From positions 310,001-374,000 of the forward strand of contig NZ_JASCXX010000002.1 of the NCBI RefSeq assembly GCF_030012215.1: 64,000 nucleotides of DNA, in the 5' to 3' direction. The notes under the pieces were generated by a model. It was not told the origin of the DNA. It saw only the letters and a list, made by a program, of their open reading frames with translations, and did not search any database. Position numbers and translations under genes: made by a program. Below, piece after piece: positions 45,066-53,922 of the stretch (position 1 is its first letter; each line of letters opens with the position of its first letter). Source of the DNA: Anaerobaca lacustris. Lineage in GTDB: Bacteria; Planctomycetota; Phycisphaerae; Sedimentisphaerales; Anaerobacaceae.

Positions 45066-45344
45066 GTTCGGGTCCCTTCAAATCACGCTTCGACGTCTCT
45101 ATCGAATGCCCCGGTGCCTCATGCGTAACCAGGCCCGGCTGCCCAACGGTCAACCTGGAGACATGTTCACAGATCCATTCTACCAGGGCCGCCGGGCTGG
45201 GGCAACACCTGCAACCGAAATGAACTGGGAGGCGGGGCGCCCCCCTGAAGGCGTTGACGACTCCGGATGCTGCCTGGAAGACCTGATGTACGCATCTTTT
45301 TCGGTCGCGACGCCGAAATTCCCTAAAGTTTTTCGGCCTACCCT

Positions 45345-45520
45345 CCCGATAATACACGATGGAAATGACAGGGCGTTTGGTACGAGAGCCATGTCGAACG
45401 AGCTTGCAACGGACCGAGGCAGGCGCTTCCGGGGAGTTGAGGCTCGCGACGCGTAAACGTTCCTATACAACCTTTTCTATTCTTGCAGCGGTAGCAGCCC
45501 TCTGTTACCGCTTCTTTTTT
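45345..45520 (+). ncRNA. Candidate small RNA or structured leader ending at an orphan terminator
   Basis: No plus-strand gene lies upstream, yet a strong intrinsic terminator ends at 45520. Within the interval, 45374-45390 and 45441-45459 can pair in two helices (CGTTT with AAACG, and GAGCC with GGCTC plus CG pairs), enclosing a 50-base apical region. TAATAC at 45333-45338 could be a -10 box. It could be a free RNA of about 175 nt or an attenuating leader for the 32-aa gene at 45627. The family is not recognised and the 5' end is a guess. Confidence 0.3.
45487..45520 (+). terminator. Rho-independent terminator without an upstream coding gene
   Basis: An 11-bp stem (AGCGGTAGCAG against CTGTTACCGCT, one G-U) with loop CCCT is followed by TCTTTTTT. 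A second small hairpin (GTCCAA-N5-TTGGAC) follows at about 45522-45538. Confidence 0.8.
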
Positions 45521-45626
45521 CGTCCAATGCTGTTGGACGCCGTGTGCATGGGCCGGTGATCCGGCTCGGCGGTCAGAACGCTCGCCGCAGCGTCGATCTG
45601 GGTTCGTGCAGAGGAGACAGACACAC

Positions 45627-45725
45627 ATGGCAAAGTCACGGGACACCCGAAAAGAGACGAAGAAACAGCCCCAGAAGACCGCCAAAGAGAAGCGACAAGC
45701 CAAGCGAGAGAAAAAAGGCGGCTGA
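45627..45725 (+). CDS. 32-residue highly basic small protein
   Basis: The ORF begins MAKSRDTRKETKKQPQK and ends REKKGG: 32 residues, of which about 15 are Lys or Arg. A strong GAGGAG ribosome-binding site lies 10 bp before the ATG. Very similar short MAK...KEKR...K-GG proteins are, to my recollection, annotated as hypothetical in several bacteria, which argues it is real. Basicity suggests nucleic acid or ribosome binding; no function is known. It stands alone between the terminator at 45520 and the convergent DUF1080 gene. Confidence 0.65.
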   Translation: MAKSRDTRKETKKQPQKTAKEKRQAKREKKGG

Positions 45726-45803
45726 GCGAGCTTCTTCTTCAGTGCGATCCCGATCGCGGGCAGACCATCGCGTCTATCCATCCCGGACGAGACCGAGGCG
45801 GAG

Positions 45804-47852
45804 TCATTTCGCAGACGCTATCGGACGAATCTTGATGTTGCGGAACACCACCTGCCCATGGTCGCCTTGAAGAGCGATATAGCCGGTGTTCGACTTGGCG
45901 AATAAAGGCATCCGCCCGAACTTGCTCCTGGCCACGCGCGCGTTGAAATCGTCACTGCCCAGGACATACTCGAAGTACTGGACGCCGTTGATCTCGTGAA
46001 CGCATCGTTCCGGCGTGATGAGAAGGCGAATGCGATTCCACTGCCCCACCGGTTTCGTGGCGTCAAGCGGCTTGCCGGTGGCCGGGTCGATCGGCGGCTG
46101 GTACAGAGCGTATAGCCAGCCGCAACGGACCGGGTCGCTGGCCTGTTTGTTGTCCTCGAGCTGGAATTCAGGCCCCGTGGCCCACGCCGCGTTACCCTTG
46201 TCCGTAATGTGATACATGATCCCGCTGTTGCCGCCCGGGCTGATGTCGTAGTCGAGCGTCAACTCGAACCAGCCATACGTCTCGTCCGTGCACAGATCAC
46301 CGGCGTTGTGCGGATCGGCACAGACCAGAACGCCGTTGCGAACCTCCCAGCCCGGACGGATGTCCTTTCGCTTGAAGTTGTGCCATCCGTCGAGGTTCTC
46401 ACCGTTGAACAGCAGCTTCCAGCCGTCGGCCTTCTCCTGGTCGCTCAGCGTGTTCGGCTTGGGACCGGCGGCCTCAGCGGCGACCCTGGCCTCCATGACG
46501 GCTTTCCATTCGTCTCCAAGCTCCTGCACCGTTTTGCCCGTGTATTCGGTCCAGAGATCCTCGCTGTACCGGCCCTCGCGTGCGGCGGCGTTGAGCTTTC
46601 GGACGATGTCCTTGTCGTACGTCTCGGTCAGCCAGTTGAGGAAGTTTCCGGTAATGCGATAGCTGCCGTCGTAGCGGGCCCTGTCGATGTTGCGACTGGT
46701 GATCTCCGCGCCGTGCGAGTGCGGTTCATACAGGAACCAGCGGATATAGTCGCAGATCCCTTCCACCAGCCAGCCTGGCGTGCGGGTGGCGTCGGGATTG
46801 TTCCGCCGCGATCGACCGTAGTTCTGCACCACGTGCACCAGTTCGTGCACGATCGCGCCTTTGGCCTCGTTCTGCAACTGTCCCCGGAACCAGCGCGCGG
46901 CGCAGCGGACCCGCGTTCCGCTGGTGGCGGCGACCCCCTGCATGTCCGCGCTGAACGTGATGCTGGCCCGCGTCGGCGCCTCATATCCATCGCTCGGAAG
47001 CATGGCCACGATTCTTGGATACCACTGCTTCACAACGGGCGCCAGCTCGTCGTGGGCCCATTGTGTCAGATCGGGCGCCTCGGTCGTATCGATCGTGATC
47101 TGGTACTTGCCTCCTTCGATTTCCACGACCTCTCTGCGCACTTCTCCTGCCGGCTCGACGGCCGGCTTGGCGGCGACGACGGGCGACGTGGGATCGACCA
47201 CGTCGATCTCACTGTAGAACGTATTGCCGAACGCATCTGTCGCCTCGGTGCGAAAAACATCCAGCAGCAGATACCGATACGCACCGAGTGGGCCATCGGA
47301 ATCGGCGACGCTGACGCCGTACTGCCCGCCGCCTGTCCCTTCCTCGGGCCGCGTATCGACTTTGGCGATCAATTTCCACCCGCAGGTCTGAGGATCGGTC
47401 CCCTTCCTGGGCTGGGAATCAAAGCCGTCGGCCTTCCCATCGCTGCCGTACAGATCGTACACCTGGGGGCCTCGACTGCCGGGATGCCATGAATACGTAT
47501 TGACCTGCTGGATCTCGATCGCCTGGCCCAAATCAATCAGGAGGCGGCCACCATCGGTCCCGGCCCGGAAGAAAAAGTTCTCCGCCGGCTGGTCTTCCTC
47601 GGTGGGGACCTTGCCGTCGGACAGCTTTTCTACCCCGCCTCCGTTGCCGTCCGGCCTGCCGTCGACGACTGTGAACCGGGCCTGTGCCGCGGCATCGCTG
47701 CGGGAAGGCGAGGGAACATTCTCAAACAGAAACTCCGCCGCTGCCGACCCGTCGTTGCGGGCAGACGTAATCCGAACCTCTGCGTACGATACCGAGACAA
47801 CCGACAACACCGCCAACAGAGCGACGACAGCCCAACAGACATGCGACTTCAT
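45804..47852 (-). CDS. Secreted BSP-peptidase-like/DUF1080 fusion protein
   Basis: 682 residues with a signal peptide ending near SVSYAE (about 25). About 30-230 resembles a discoidin-like carbohydrate-binding region (RLLIDLGQAIEIQQVNTYSW). About 250-450 is a basic-secretory-protein/plant peptidase-like domain with a zinc motif HELVHVVQNYG and the later PGWLVEGICDYIRW segment. About 475-680 is a DUF1080 (3-keto-disaccharide hydrolase, lectin-like jelly roll) domain, starting WKLLFNGENLDGWHNF and ending VVFRNIKIRPI. The combination suggests extracellular degradation of glycoconjugates. ATG at 47852 follows GGAGGA. The Gfo/Idh/MocA gene upstream on the same strand fits 3-keto-sugar metabolism. 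Confidence 0.85.
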   Translation of the reverse strand: MKSHVCWAVVALLAVLSVVSVSYAEVRITSARNDGSAAAEFLFENVPSPSRSDAAAQARFTVVDGRPDGNGGGVEKLSDGKVPTEEDQPAENFFFRAGTDGGRLLIDLGQAIEIQQVNTYSWHPGSRGPQVYDLYGSDGKADGFDSQPRKGTDPQTCGWKLIAKVDTRPEEGTGGGQYGVSVADSDGPLGAYRYLLLDVFRTEATDAFGNTFYSEIDVVDPTSPVVAAKPAVEPAGEVRREVVEIEGGKYQITIDTTEAPDLTQWAHDELAPVVKQWYPRIVAMLPSDGYEAPTRASITFSADMQGVAATSGTRVRCAARWFRGQLQNEAKGAIVHELVHVVQNYGRSRRNNPDATRTPGWLVEGICDYIRWFLYEPHSHGAEITSRNIDRARYDGSYRITGNFLNWLTETYDKDIVRKLNAAAREGRYSEDLWTEYTGKTVQELGDEWKAVMEARVAAEAAGPKPNTLSDQEKADGWKLLFNGENLDGWHNFKRKDIRPGWEVRNGVLVCADPHNAGDLCTDETYGWFELTLDYDISPGGNSGIMYHITDKGNAAWATGPEFQLEDNKQASDPVRCGWLYALYQPPIDPATGKPLDATKPVGQWNRIRLLITPERCVHEINGVQYFEYVLGSDDFNARVARSKFGRMPLFAKSNTGYIALQGDHGQVVFRNIKIRPIASAK

Positions 47853-47987
47853 GGAATCCTCCAAACACTCAGGTTCATGGGAAGGTCAATGAGCCAATGT
47901 TACCATGCCCCGCCCCTCGTCGCAACCAGGTGGCGGCAGGCCTTCTCGCCGACAGAACGGCGCTCCTGCTCAAAGCCGCCAGATGGG

Positions 47988-48977
47988 CTACAGCGTCTGC
48001 CACGTGCCCGTCCTGCCGCTTTCGAACACGGCATCGATGACGCGCATGTTTGCCACGGCGTCGTCCAGAGGGGTAGGGACGTCGGTGTCGTTCAGGACAG
48101 CCTGCGAGAACAGATCGCCCTGGATTGTGTACTGATTGCACCTGGCCAGGCGAATTCGGCGCAGCCCCGATTCGCCCTGATGCCATATCGTGCATCGCTT
48201 CTTGGGAGGCGCGTTGAAGGGGATTTCGATCTCGATGCGACCGGCCGTGCCAATCACGTTGACTCGCTGAAAGGCGCTCAGTTGGGTCGAACACGTGAAG
48301 GTTGAAGTCCCCGCTCTGAATTCCAGGATGCCCGACGCCAGCCTGTCGATTTTGAACTTGGGGTCATATTCCACGGCGCCGAAGACCCGTCGAGGCTCGT
48401 CGTCAAAGAGAAATCGTGATAGTGAGACACAATAACATCCGATATCCAGCATGCCTCCGCCGCCGATGTCGGGTTTGTTGCGGACATTGGCGGGATCGAC
48501 GTTATAGTACGAGAAGAATGTCTGGACACTGCGAAGCTCGCCGAGCCTCCCATCTGCCACCAGGTTCCTGGTCTCGATCCACTGCGGATGGAAGCGATAC
48601 ATGAACGCCTCCATCACTTTGAGGTGCGGGTGCCGCTCGGCGGCCGCCTGGAGTTGCCGGGCCTGCTCGGCATCGAGGCCGACGGGCTTCTCGCACAGCA
48701 CGTGCTTGCCCGCCTCAAGGGCCTTGATCGACCATTCCACGTGCAAGTGGTTGGGCAGCGGGATGTAGACGGCCTCGACGTCGGGATCGGCCAGCAGGGC
48801 CTCGTAGGAGCCGTGGGCCCTGGGGATCTTCAGGCGACTGGCAGCATCGCGGGCCTTGGCCGCATCGCGCGACGCGATCGCGACGATCCGGCTGTGCCTG
48901 CCCTTCTGCATCGCCGGGATGACCTTCTGCAGGCCGATCCTGGCGGTGCTGAGCACGCCCCACGAGACCTTTGCCAT
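47988..48977 (-). CDS. Gfo/Idh/MocA-family oxidoreductase
   Basis: 329-residue NAD(P)-dependent sugar oxidoreductase. The Rossmann N-terminus begins VSWGVLSTARIGLQKVIPAM. The classic EKP motif is in AGKHVLCEKPVGLDAEQA, and the C-terminal substrate domain contains GGGMLDIGCYCVSLSRFLF. The family oxidises or reduces sugars and inositols. Paired with the DUF1080 protein downstream it could take part in 3-keto-sugar turnover (inference from known co-occurrence). AGGAAAGGA lies upstream of the ATG. It follows the pterin dehydratase gene by 44 bp. Confidence 0.92.
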   Translation of the reverse strand: MAKVSWGVLSTARIGLQKVIPAMQKGRHSRIVAIASRDAAKARDAASRLKIPRAHGSYEALLADPDVEAVYIPLPNHLHVEWSIKALEAGKHVLCEKPVGLDAEQARQLQAAAERHPHLKVMEAFMYRFHPQWIETRNLVADGRLGELRSVQTFFSYYNVDPANVRNKPDIGGGGMLDIGCYCVSLSRFLFDDEPRRVFGAVEYDPKFKIDRLASGILEFRAGTSTFTCSTQLSAFQRVNVIGTAGRIEIEIPFNAPPKKRCTIWHQGESGLRRIRLARCNQYTIQGDLFSQAVLNDTDVPTPLDDAVANMRVIDAVFESGRTGTWQTL

Positions 48978-49021
48978 CTTCTCGAATCCTTTCCTGACGA
49001 ACCTGGTGGCTCCGTCCTTTC

Positions 49022-49348
49022 CTACAGGGCGTCGATCTTGGCCGCAAGCACAAAGTCGTTTTCGTGCAGGCCGCCAATCTTATGCGTCCACAGATCGATC
49101 CGAACCTTGCCGTAGCTCAGGTGGATGTCCGGGTGGTGGTTCTCGGTCTCGGCCAATTCGCCGACCTTGTTGACAAAGGCCAGGGCCTGGCGGAAGCCGT
49201 CGAAGGTGAATTCCCTCGTCAGATGGTGCTCGTCGACCACGGTCCAGGCCCGGTCCACCTGCCCGCTGTAGCGGACCAGCGTTTCACCCTTGAGCGGCTC
49301 GCCGCCGCCCCGACACGGCCGGCATTTCTTCTTCGCGAGTGTCGTCAT
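49022..49348 (-). CDS. 4a-hydroxytetrahydrobiopterin dehydratase (PCD/DCoH family)
   Basis: 108 residues, matching pterin-4a-carbinolamine dehydratases, which dehydrate 4a-hydroxytetrahydropterin to recycle the cofactor of aromatic amino acid hydroxylases. The signature ENHHPDIHLSYGKVRIDLWT, then HKIGGLHENDF, is intact. The N-terminus has an extra CRPC, perhaps a metal site. ATG at 49348 follows AAAGGAGA. No pterin hydroxylase gene is in the window, so its role could also be in molybdopterin or regulatory contexts known for some bacterial members. Confidence 0.93.
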   Translation of the reverse strand: MTTLAKKKCRPCRGGGEPLKGETLVRYSGQVDRAWTVVDEHHLTREFTFDGFRQALAFVNKVGELAETENHHPDIHLSYGKVRIDLWTHKIGGLHENDFVLAAKIDAL

Positions 49349-49634
49349 GTTCGGTCTCCTTTCAACCATATTCCACCGATCCCAATAGCCCTCGGGCCGG
49401 CGCGTCCATGTACGCGTTCGACCGCCGGTCGGTGCCCGGAAACGGCCGGCATTGCGGGTAACAGCCTGAAAATGCGCGATTTGGGGCCGCGTGTGGGTGA
49501 AATGGATGAACGCCGCGTTCGTTGGCTCGTACAATCTCGATAGGATGGACCGATCCGGCTTGTGGCCGAGATCGGACAATGCATAGAACCAGGCAAGGTG
49601 AGTGTTTCATTTCTGTCACAAAGGAGACTTGGCA

Positions 49635-49910
49635 ATGGCTGGCAGAAAGGCCCAGAAAACCGGCGTCGGAACGATGGAACGCAAGACGAAATCCAGCAGC
49701 AAGACGGCGACGACCGCGGGAGCAACCGATATCAAGAAGACGGCACGAGCGGAAGGTCTGTCGACTGCTTCCTCGTCTGTGTTGACATATGAACAGATCG
49801 CCCAACGTGCTGAGGCCATCTGGCATCAGAAGGGCTGCCAGCCGGGCCAGGACGAGCAGAACTGGCGGGAGGCTGAGGCCCAGTTGAAAGCGGAGATGGG
49901 AATCGCATAG
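49635..49910 (+). CDS. DUF2934 small protein
   Basis: 91 residues. The N-terminal half is Lys/Thr/Ala-rich and likely disordered. The C-terminal half (about 50-91) matches DUF2934: YEQIAQRAEAIWHQKG, then W in ENWxxAExxL form (QNWREAEAQL). DUF2934 function is unknown; such proteins are often small, basic and present in multiple copies. AAGGAG lies 8 bp before the ATG at 49635, which fixes the start over an upstream GTG. Confidence 0.85.
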   Translation: MAGRKAQKTGVGTMERKTKSSSKTATTAGATDIKKTARAEGLSTASSSVLTYEQIAQRAEAIWHQKGCQPGQDEQNWREAEAQLKAEMGIA

Positions 49911-50272
49911 AATCCAGCCGTCTTCAGGCGACACGGCAGGTCTTGGCCCTGCCACTTTGAAGGGAGCTGCAGCCACAGATAGACTCCAACCGACGCTTCT
50001 GAAACCCAGGGGAATACGCGGTTTTGCCGTAGACGCGCGTCTGGTTTTTTGCTACCTTGATCGAAGGGGGCTGTTCCGAGGGTCTTGGTGGCAAGCATGA
50101 CGGCACAGCGCTTTGCGAAGAGAGCGGCAGTAGTCCAGGGCATGTGCAGCGCGGGGGCCCCGCCGCCGGGTGTTGAAACCATGCAAATCCCGTCCGGGAT
50201 TTCCCAGTCCGATACGCCCCGCTGTCGGATTATCCCAGGCGAAGGGGCCCGGTGTCATGGGAGGGCGAGACC
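49911..50272. other. Intergenic region before the radical SAM gene
   Basis: 362 bp. It contains a hairpin AAATCCC-N4-GGGATTT near 50182-50199 and a GGGAGG site at 50259-50264 for the downstream gene. No promoter consensus, RNA or small gene is evident. Confidence 0.45.
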
Positions 50273-51169
50273 GTGACGCTGTGGAACAACGTGGCCGAGC
50301 TGATGGACTACTACATCCCACCGATGCCCGCTGTGTACTGGACCGACATCACCAGACTCTGTAACCTCAAGTGCGTCATGTGCCCTCAATCCAACGGATT
50401 GCGCCAACGTCAGGGCAAAATGTCAATGCCGCTGTTCCGGCGTCTTATCGATGAGATCCACGTAAACGAGCCCCTTGTGAAGCTTTATATGTCGGGTGAG
50501 CCCTTGCTTCACGAGGCCCTGTTCGACATGATCGATTATGCGGCCGCGAAGGGCTGCCAGACCGTGATCCACACCAATGGAACCATCCTGACTCGGCGGA
50601 TTGCCGAGAGAATCCTGTCGTCGCCGCTGACGAAGATCTCGTTCTCGTTCGACGGGTGCTCGGCCGAGGTGTACGAAAGGCTGCGTCCGCCGGCGAGCTT
50701 CGACGAGGTCCGCTCTAACCTTCGTCAATACCTCGACTTGCGGAAACGCGTCGGGGGCGGTGGGCCTCGGACCTGTATCGAGATCATTCGGATGCGACAG
50801 ACGGATAGTCTGATCGAGGGATTCGCGGACGAATGGACGTCGAGCGGGGTCGATGAGGTGAAGGTGGTGGACTACATGACGTGGCACGGCCGGGTGAAGG
50901 ACCGGCGCGTTCCGGACCCGGCCGGTGCGCCCGGATACAAGCCGTGCGCCTCGCCGTTCCGCTATGGCTGCATCCTCGCCGACGGCACCGTCGTGCCCTG
51001 CTGCATGGACGTCGACGGCGAGATGCCCCTGGGCAATATCACCGAGACCTCGTTCCATGACATCTGGATCGGCAACGCCTATCGCCAGTTGCGCCTCGCG
51101 ATGCTCACCGGCACCCTGCCCCCCGACTCCATCTGCAGCCGCTGCCTGAACACCACCCGCCCGACGTAG
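50273..51169 (+). CDS. Radical SAM/SPASM-domain protein
   Basis: 298-residue radical SAM enzyme. The CxxxCxxC cluster motif is Cys30-Cys34-Cys37 (CNLKCVMC), followed by MSGEPLLH and the IHTNGTIL strand. The C-terminal SPASM-type cysteines include CASPFRYGC, PCCMD and ICSRC, suggesting auxiliary iron-sulfur binding. Such enzymes modify peptides, sugars or other substrates; no precursor peptide or partner is obvious nearby. The GTG at 50273 is preferred over GTG 50252 because GGGAGGG lies 8 bp upstream of it. Confidence 0.85.
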   Translation: MTLWNNVAELMDYYIPPMPAVYWTDITRLCNLKCVMCPQSNGLRQRQGKMSMPLFRRLIDEIHVNEPLVKLYMSGEPLLHEALFDMIDYAAAKGCQTVIHTNGTILTRRIAERILSSPLTKISFSFDGCSAEVYERLRPPASFDEVRSNLRQYLDLRKRVGGGGPRTCIEIIRMRQTDSLIEGFADEWTSSGVDEVKVVDYMTWHGRVKDRRVPDPAGAPGYKPCASPFRYGCILADGTVVPCCMDVDGEMPLGNITETSFHDIWIGNAYRQLRLAMLTGTLPPDSICSRCLNTTRPT

Positions 51170-51330
51170 CGATTCTCACGGCACGATTTGCCTGAGAAGA
51201 TGCAGGGATGTCTCCCAGACGGTTGCCCCGCTCCCTTGTTCAGCCTACAATAGGGAGAGAGAGTGCTGGAGAGCCCACGGATGTCATGCGGGAACCATAT
51301 GTGCGGCGTTTGGTCAGATGAGGCGACACA

Positions 51331-51897
51331 ATGATTGCGATAGTTGTACTGATCGGTCTTCTGGGCGCTGTTGTCATCATCTCACGCAGTGTCAAGAACA
51401 AGGCTCTCAGGTGCATATCGATATCTGTGGTCCTAGGCCTCATCCTCGTCCTCTTTGGCACGTCTCTGCTGCCTCGCGTTCTCGGCCCGCCAAGCTTGGG
51501 CAAAGGTTCATATAGGCATGCCAGATTGTGGAGGGACAAACTGGCGGCATGCAATTCTCTCGATGATGTCCGCAGACAATTCAATTGCGGACGATGGCAG
51601 GGAACTCTTCATGAGGGGTACACACATATTCCGGACCCGAACACACTCCGCGATGGCAACACGTGGGCCTTGCTGTACGATTTCCCTGATGGCGATTGGC
51701 TTGCCATGGCTTACGCGGACAGCCATAACACATGGGGCGGCGGCACCGTAGTCACCCGTGACAATACCGGCCGTATCCGGGTGTTCTTCGGTCACGTCTG
51801 TGGCAGACCATTTGCCGAAGGCGAGTCACTCGAAGAGGTATATGCTTGCCTTATCCGTCCTCCCTCTCCTCTCAGGGAAGTCTTGCTGGGACAGTAG
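51331..51897 (+). CDS. Small membrane protein of unknown function
   Basis: 188 residues. Two membrane helices near the N-terminus (about 2-20 and 28-48) are followed by a soluble domain of about 135 residues. It has RHARLWRDKLAACNSLDDVRR and a DGNTWALLYDFPDGDWLAMAYADSHN segment resembling a compact beta domain. I do not recognise the family. The DNA seems less GC-rich than its neighbours, which may indicate recent acquisition. GAGG lies upstream of the ATG. It converges on the MutS-like gene. Confidence 0.6.
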   Translation: MIAIVVLIGLLGAVVIISRSVKNKALRCISISVVLGLILVLFGTSLLPRVLGPPSLGKGSYRHARLWRDKLAACNSLDDVRRQFNCGRWQGTLHEGYTHIPDPNTLRDGNTWALLYDFPDGDWLAMAYADSHNTWGGGTVVTRDNTGRIRVFFGHVCGRPFAEGESLEEVYACLIRPPSPLREVLLGQ

Positions 51898-51926
51898 CAT
51901 ATGGCCCTTCAACTGCCGGGTACCAG

Positions 51927-53879
51927 CTACGACTCCATCAGTCCGCGGGCGCGGTTGAGGAGGGTTGGGGGGTACTGCTCTTGTTCGAGGATGCGGATGG
52001 CGGTTCGGGTGTTGGCGGGGCCGGGGCAGAGCAGGTAGTCGAACTCAATGCCCTGCTCGGTCAGGTGCTCCTGGAAGTGGTGGTTCTCGGCTGCGTCTGA
52101 CATCGCAGCGGTTTGCGCCAGCGTCTCTTCGTGCGTCGCCAACAGGAACAGGTTGCCCGAGGCCAGGAGATGCTCGGCCAAGGCGATGCCGGCGGCCGTT
52201 CGTTCGGACGAGTTCGTGCCACGAAAGGGTTCGTCGATCAGGCCCAGCAGGCGCGTGTCGGCGCCGGCGTCGGCCACCATGCGGCGAAGCCGCCGGACTT
52301 CGGAGAGGAAGTAGCTCTCGTTCCGGGCGAGATCGTCGCGAATGCGAACGTCCGTGAGCAGACGAACGGGCGAAAGCGCCATTCCTCGCGCCGGGACGGC
52401 CGAGCCGATCTGGGCCAGCAGCACATTGACGCCGATCATTCGCAGATAGGTGCTCTTGCCGGCCGCGTTGGGGCCCGTAATCACCCACATCCGTTTCGCG
52501 TCGGTCAGGCACACGCTGTTCGAGGTTGCCTTCTGCGGCACGATCAGCGGGTGACGGCCGTCGGAGATCGAGACCAGGGTCTCGCCGGTCAGCTCCGGAT
52601 AGCATGTGCCCTCCCGCTCGGCGGCAAAGCACGCGAGACTTGCGAGGGCCTCGAATTCCGCCATCGCGGCCAGCCCGTCCAGCAGCATTTGCCGACCGGA
52701 GACGGATCGCCGGACGATGGCCTCGCAGACATGAAAATCGTAGAAGACGACCGCGTTCAACAGACTGCGCGCCAGGCCGCCGAGCGCCAGCCAGCCCAAA
52801 CGTTCGCAGAGCGAAGGGATTTCCGCCTCGGTCGCCACCTTCACGAAACGGTGGCGCAGCACGCCCAAGTCGGCCTCGGCCGGCAGGTTCTCTGTCGCCT
52901 GCTGCGCCACGGCCCAGAGTCCGCGAAGGACCGCCGTCAGCCTGACCAGAGGCAACGCGGCCGCCCTGAGGCGGATGAGCATGCTCCTGTTCAGGCGCGC
53001 GATCAGCAGATTGACCACGATCAACAGGACGATCCACCTGAACCACTCATACTGCGCGCGCAGCATCTGGACGACGGCGAGGGCGAAGAAGAGCCCGCTG
53101 ACCACGGACCAAATGCGAATCCACCAGGACGCTACTGTGTGCGGATTGAGCACCAGCCCATCGTGAAGATGTTCGACGAGCCCATCGAGACGATGGGACT
53201 GGCCGCGAAGAGCAACGATGGAAGCCATCATGGCCATCCGCTGCGTGTCGTGCCGGGTGAGCCACCGCACCGCCTCTTGTCGTTGGCGGATGTACTGGGC
53301 GGAAAGGCATGGTGCGTTCAATATGTCGCGCAGCCGGCGGGCGCCGAGGTCGGTTGACGTGCGATTCAGCAGGCCGAAGATGCCGACGGGCGGCGCGTAG
53401 AGATCGAGATCGTCCAACTCCTGTTCGCTGAGCGGCCAGGTGGGGCCCGATTCGAGGGCGGCCGGCAAGATCGCCCCCGGACGGTCGGGATCGTTCGGCC
53501 GTCTCCAGTCGCGGACGGGCCCGCCCTCCTCGACGGCGCAGCGCAGCGACTCGTCGACCACGAGAAGAGTCCGCTCGGTCGAGCTGCGAGCGCCCTTCCA
53601 GCGGAGATGGCGCGCGACTGCGAAGCGAAATACGATCAGCACGGGAATCGCCGTCATCGCGGCAGGCCCGAATCCCCAAAGGTGCGCCACCACGACGATC
53701 GCCGCCACACAGGCGCCGAAGGCCCCCAGCCTCAACCAGGACCAACGCGCTTCACGGCGTGAATACACGGCCAGATCGCCTTGGAGGCCCCGTTGGTACG
53801 CCGCCAGACGCTCACGGCAGGATGCCTCCCGGCATTCGCCCGCGGCCGCAGCAGAACGGGTTTTGACGTCCTTGTTCAT
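51927..53879 (-). CDS. Membrane-associated MutS-family ATPase
   Basis: About 650 residues. The C-terminal ATPase domain has MutS motifs: TGPNAAGKSTYLRMIG (Walker A), DEPFRGTNSSER in the Walker B region, and the ATHEETLA switch. The mismatch-binding and connector domains of MutS are absent. The N-terminal half has paired hydrophobic segments (about 55-95 and about 255-300), suggesting a membrane-bound protein. MutS-like membrane ATPases of this kind occur in Bacteroidetes and planctomycetes and their job is unknown; classical mismatch repair is unlikely. The start is uncertain: ATG 53879, ATG 53891 or GTG 53906, all near a G7 run. Confidence 0.85.
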   Translation of the reverse strand: MNKDVKTRSAAAAGECREASCRERLAAYQRGLQGDLAVYSRREARWSWLRLGAFGACVAAIVVVAHLWGFGPAAMTAIPVLIVFRFAVARHLRWKGARSSTERTLLVVDESLRCAVEEGGPVRDWRRPNDPDRPGAILPAALESGPTWPLSEQELDDLDLYAPPVGIFGLLNRTSTDLGARRLRDILNAPCLSAQYIRQRQEAVRWLTRHDTQRMAMMASIVALRGQSHRLDGLVEHLHDGLVLNPHTVASWWIRIWSVVSGLFFALAVVQMLRAQYEWFRWIVLLIVVNLLIARLNRSMLIRLRAAALPLVRLTAVLRGLWAVAQQATENLPAEADLGVLRHRFVKVATEAEIPSLCERLGWLALGGLARSLLNAVVFYDFHVCEAIVRRSVSGRQMLLDGLAAMAEFEALASLACFAAEREGTCYPELTGETLVSISDGRHPLIVPQKATSNSVCLTDAKRMWVITGPNAAGKSTYLRMIGVNVLLAQIGSAVPARGMALSPVRLLTDVRIRDDLARNESYFLSEVRRLRRMVADAGADTRLLGLIDEPFRGTNSSERTAAGIALAEHLLASGNLFLLATHEETLAQTAAMSDAAENHHFQEHLTEQGIEFDYLLCPGPANTRTAIRILEQEQYPPTLLNRARGLMES

Positions 53880-53922
53880 TGACAATATCATGCCCCCCCG
53901 ACCCACGCCTGTCTTCGCGCCG

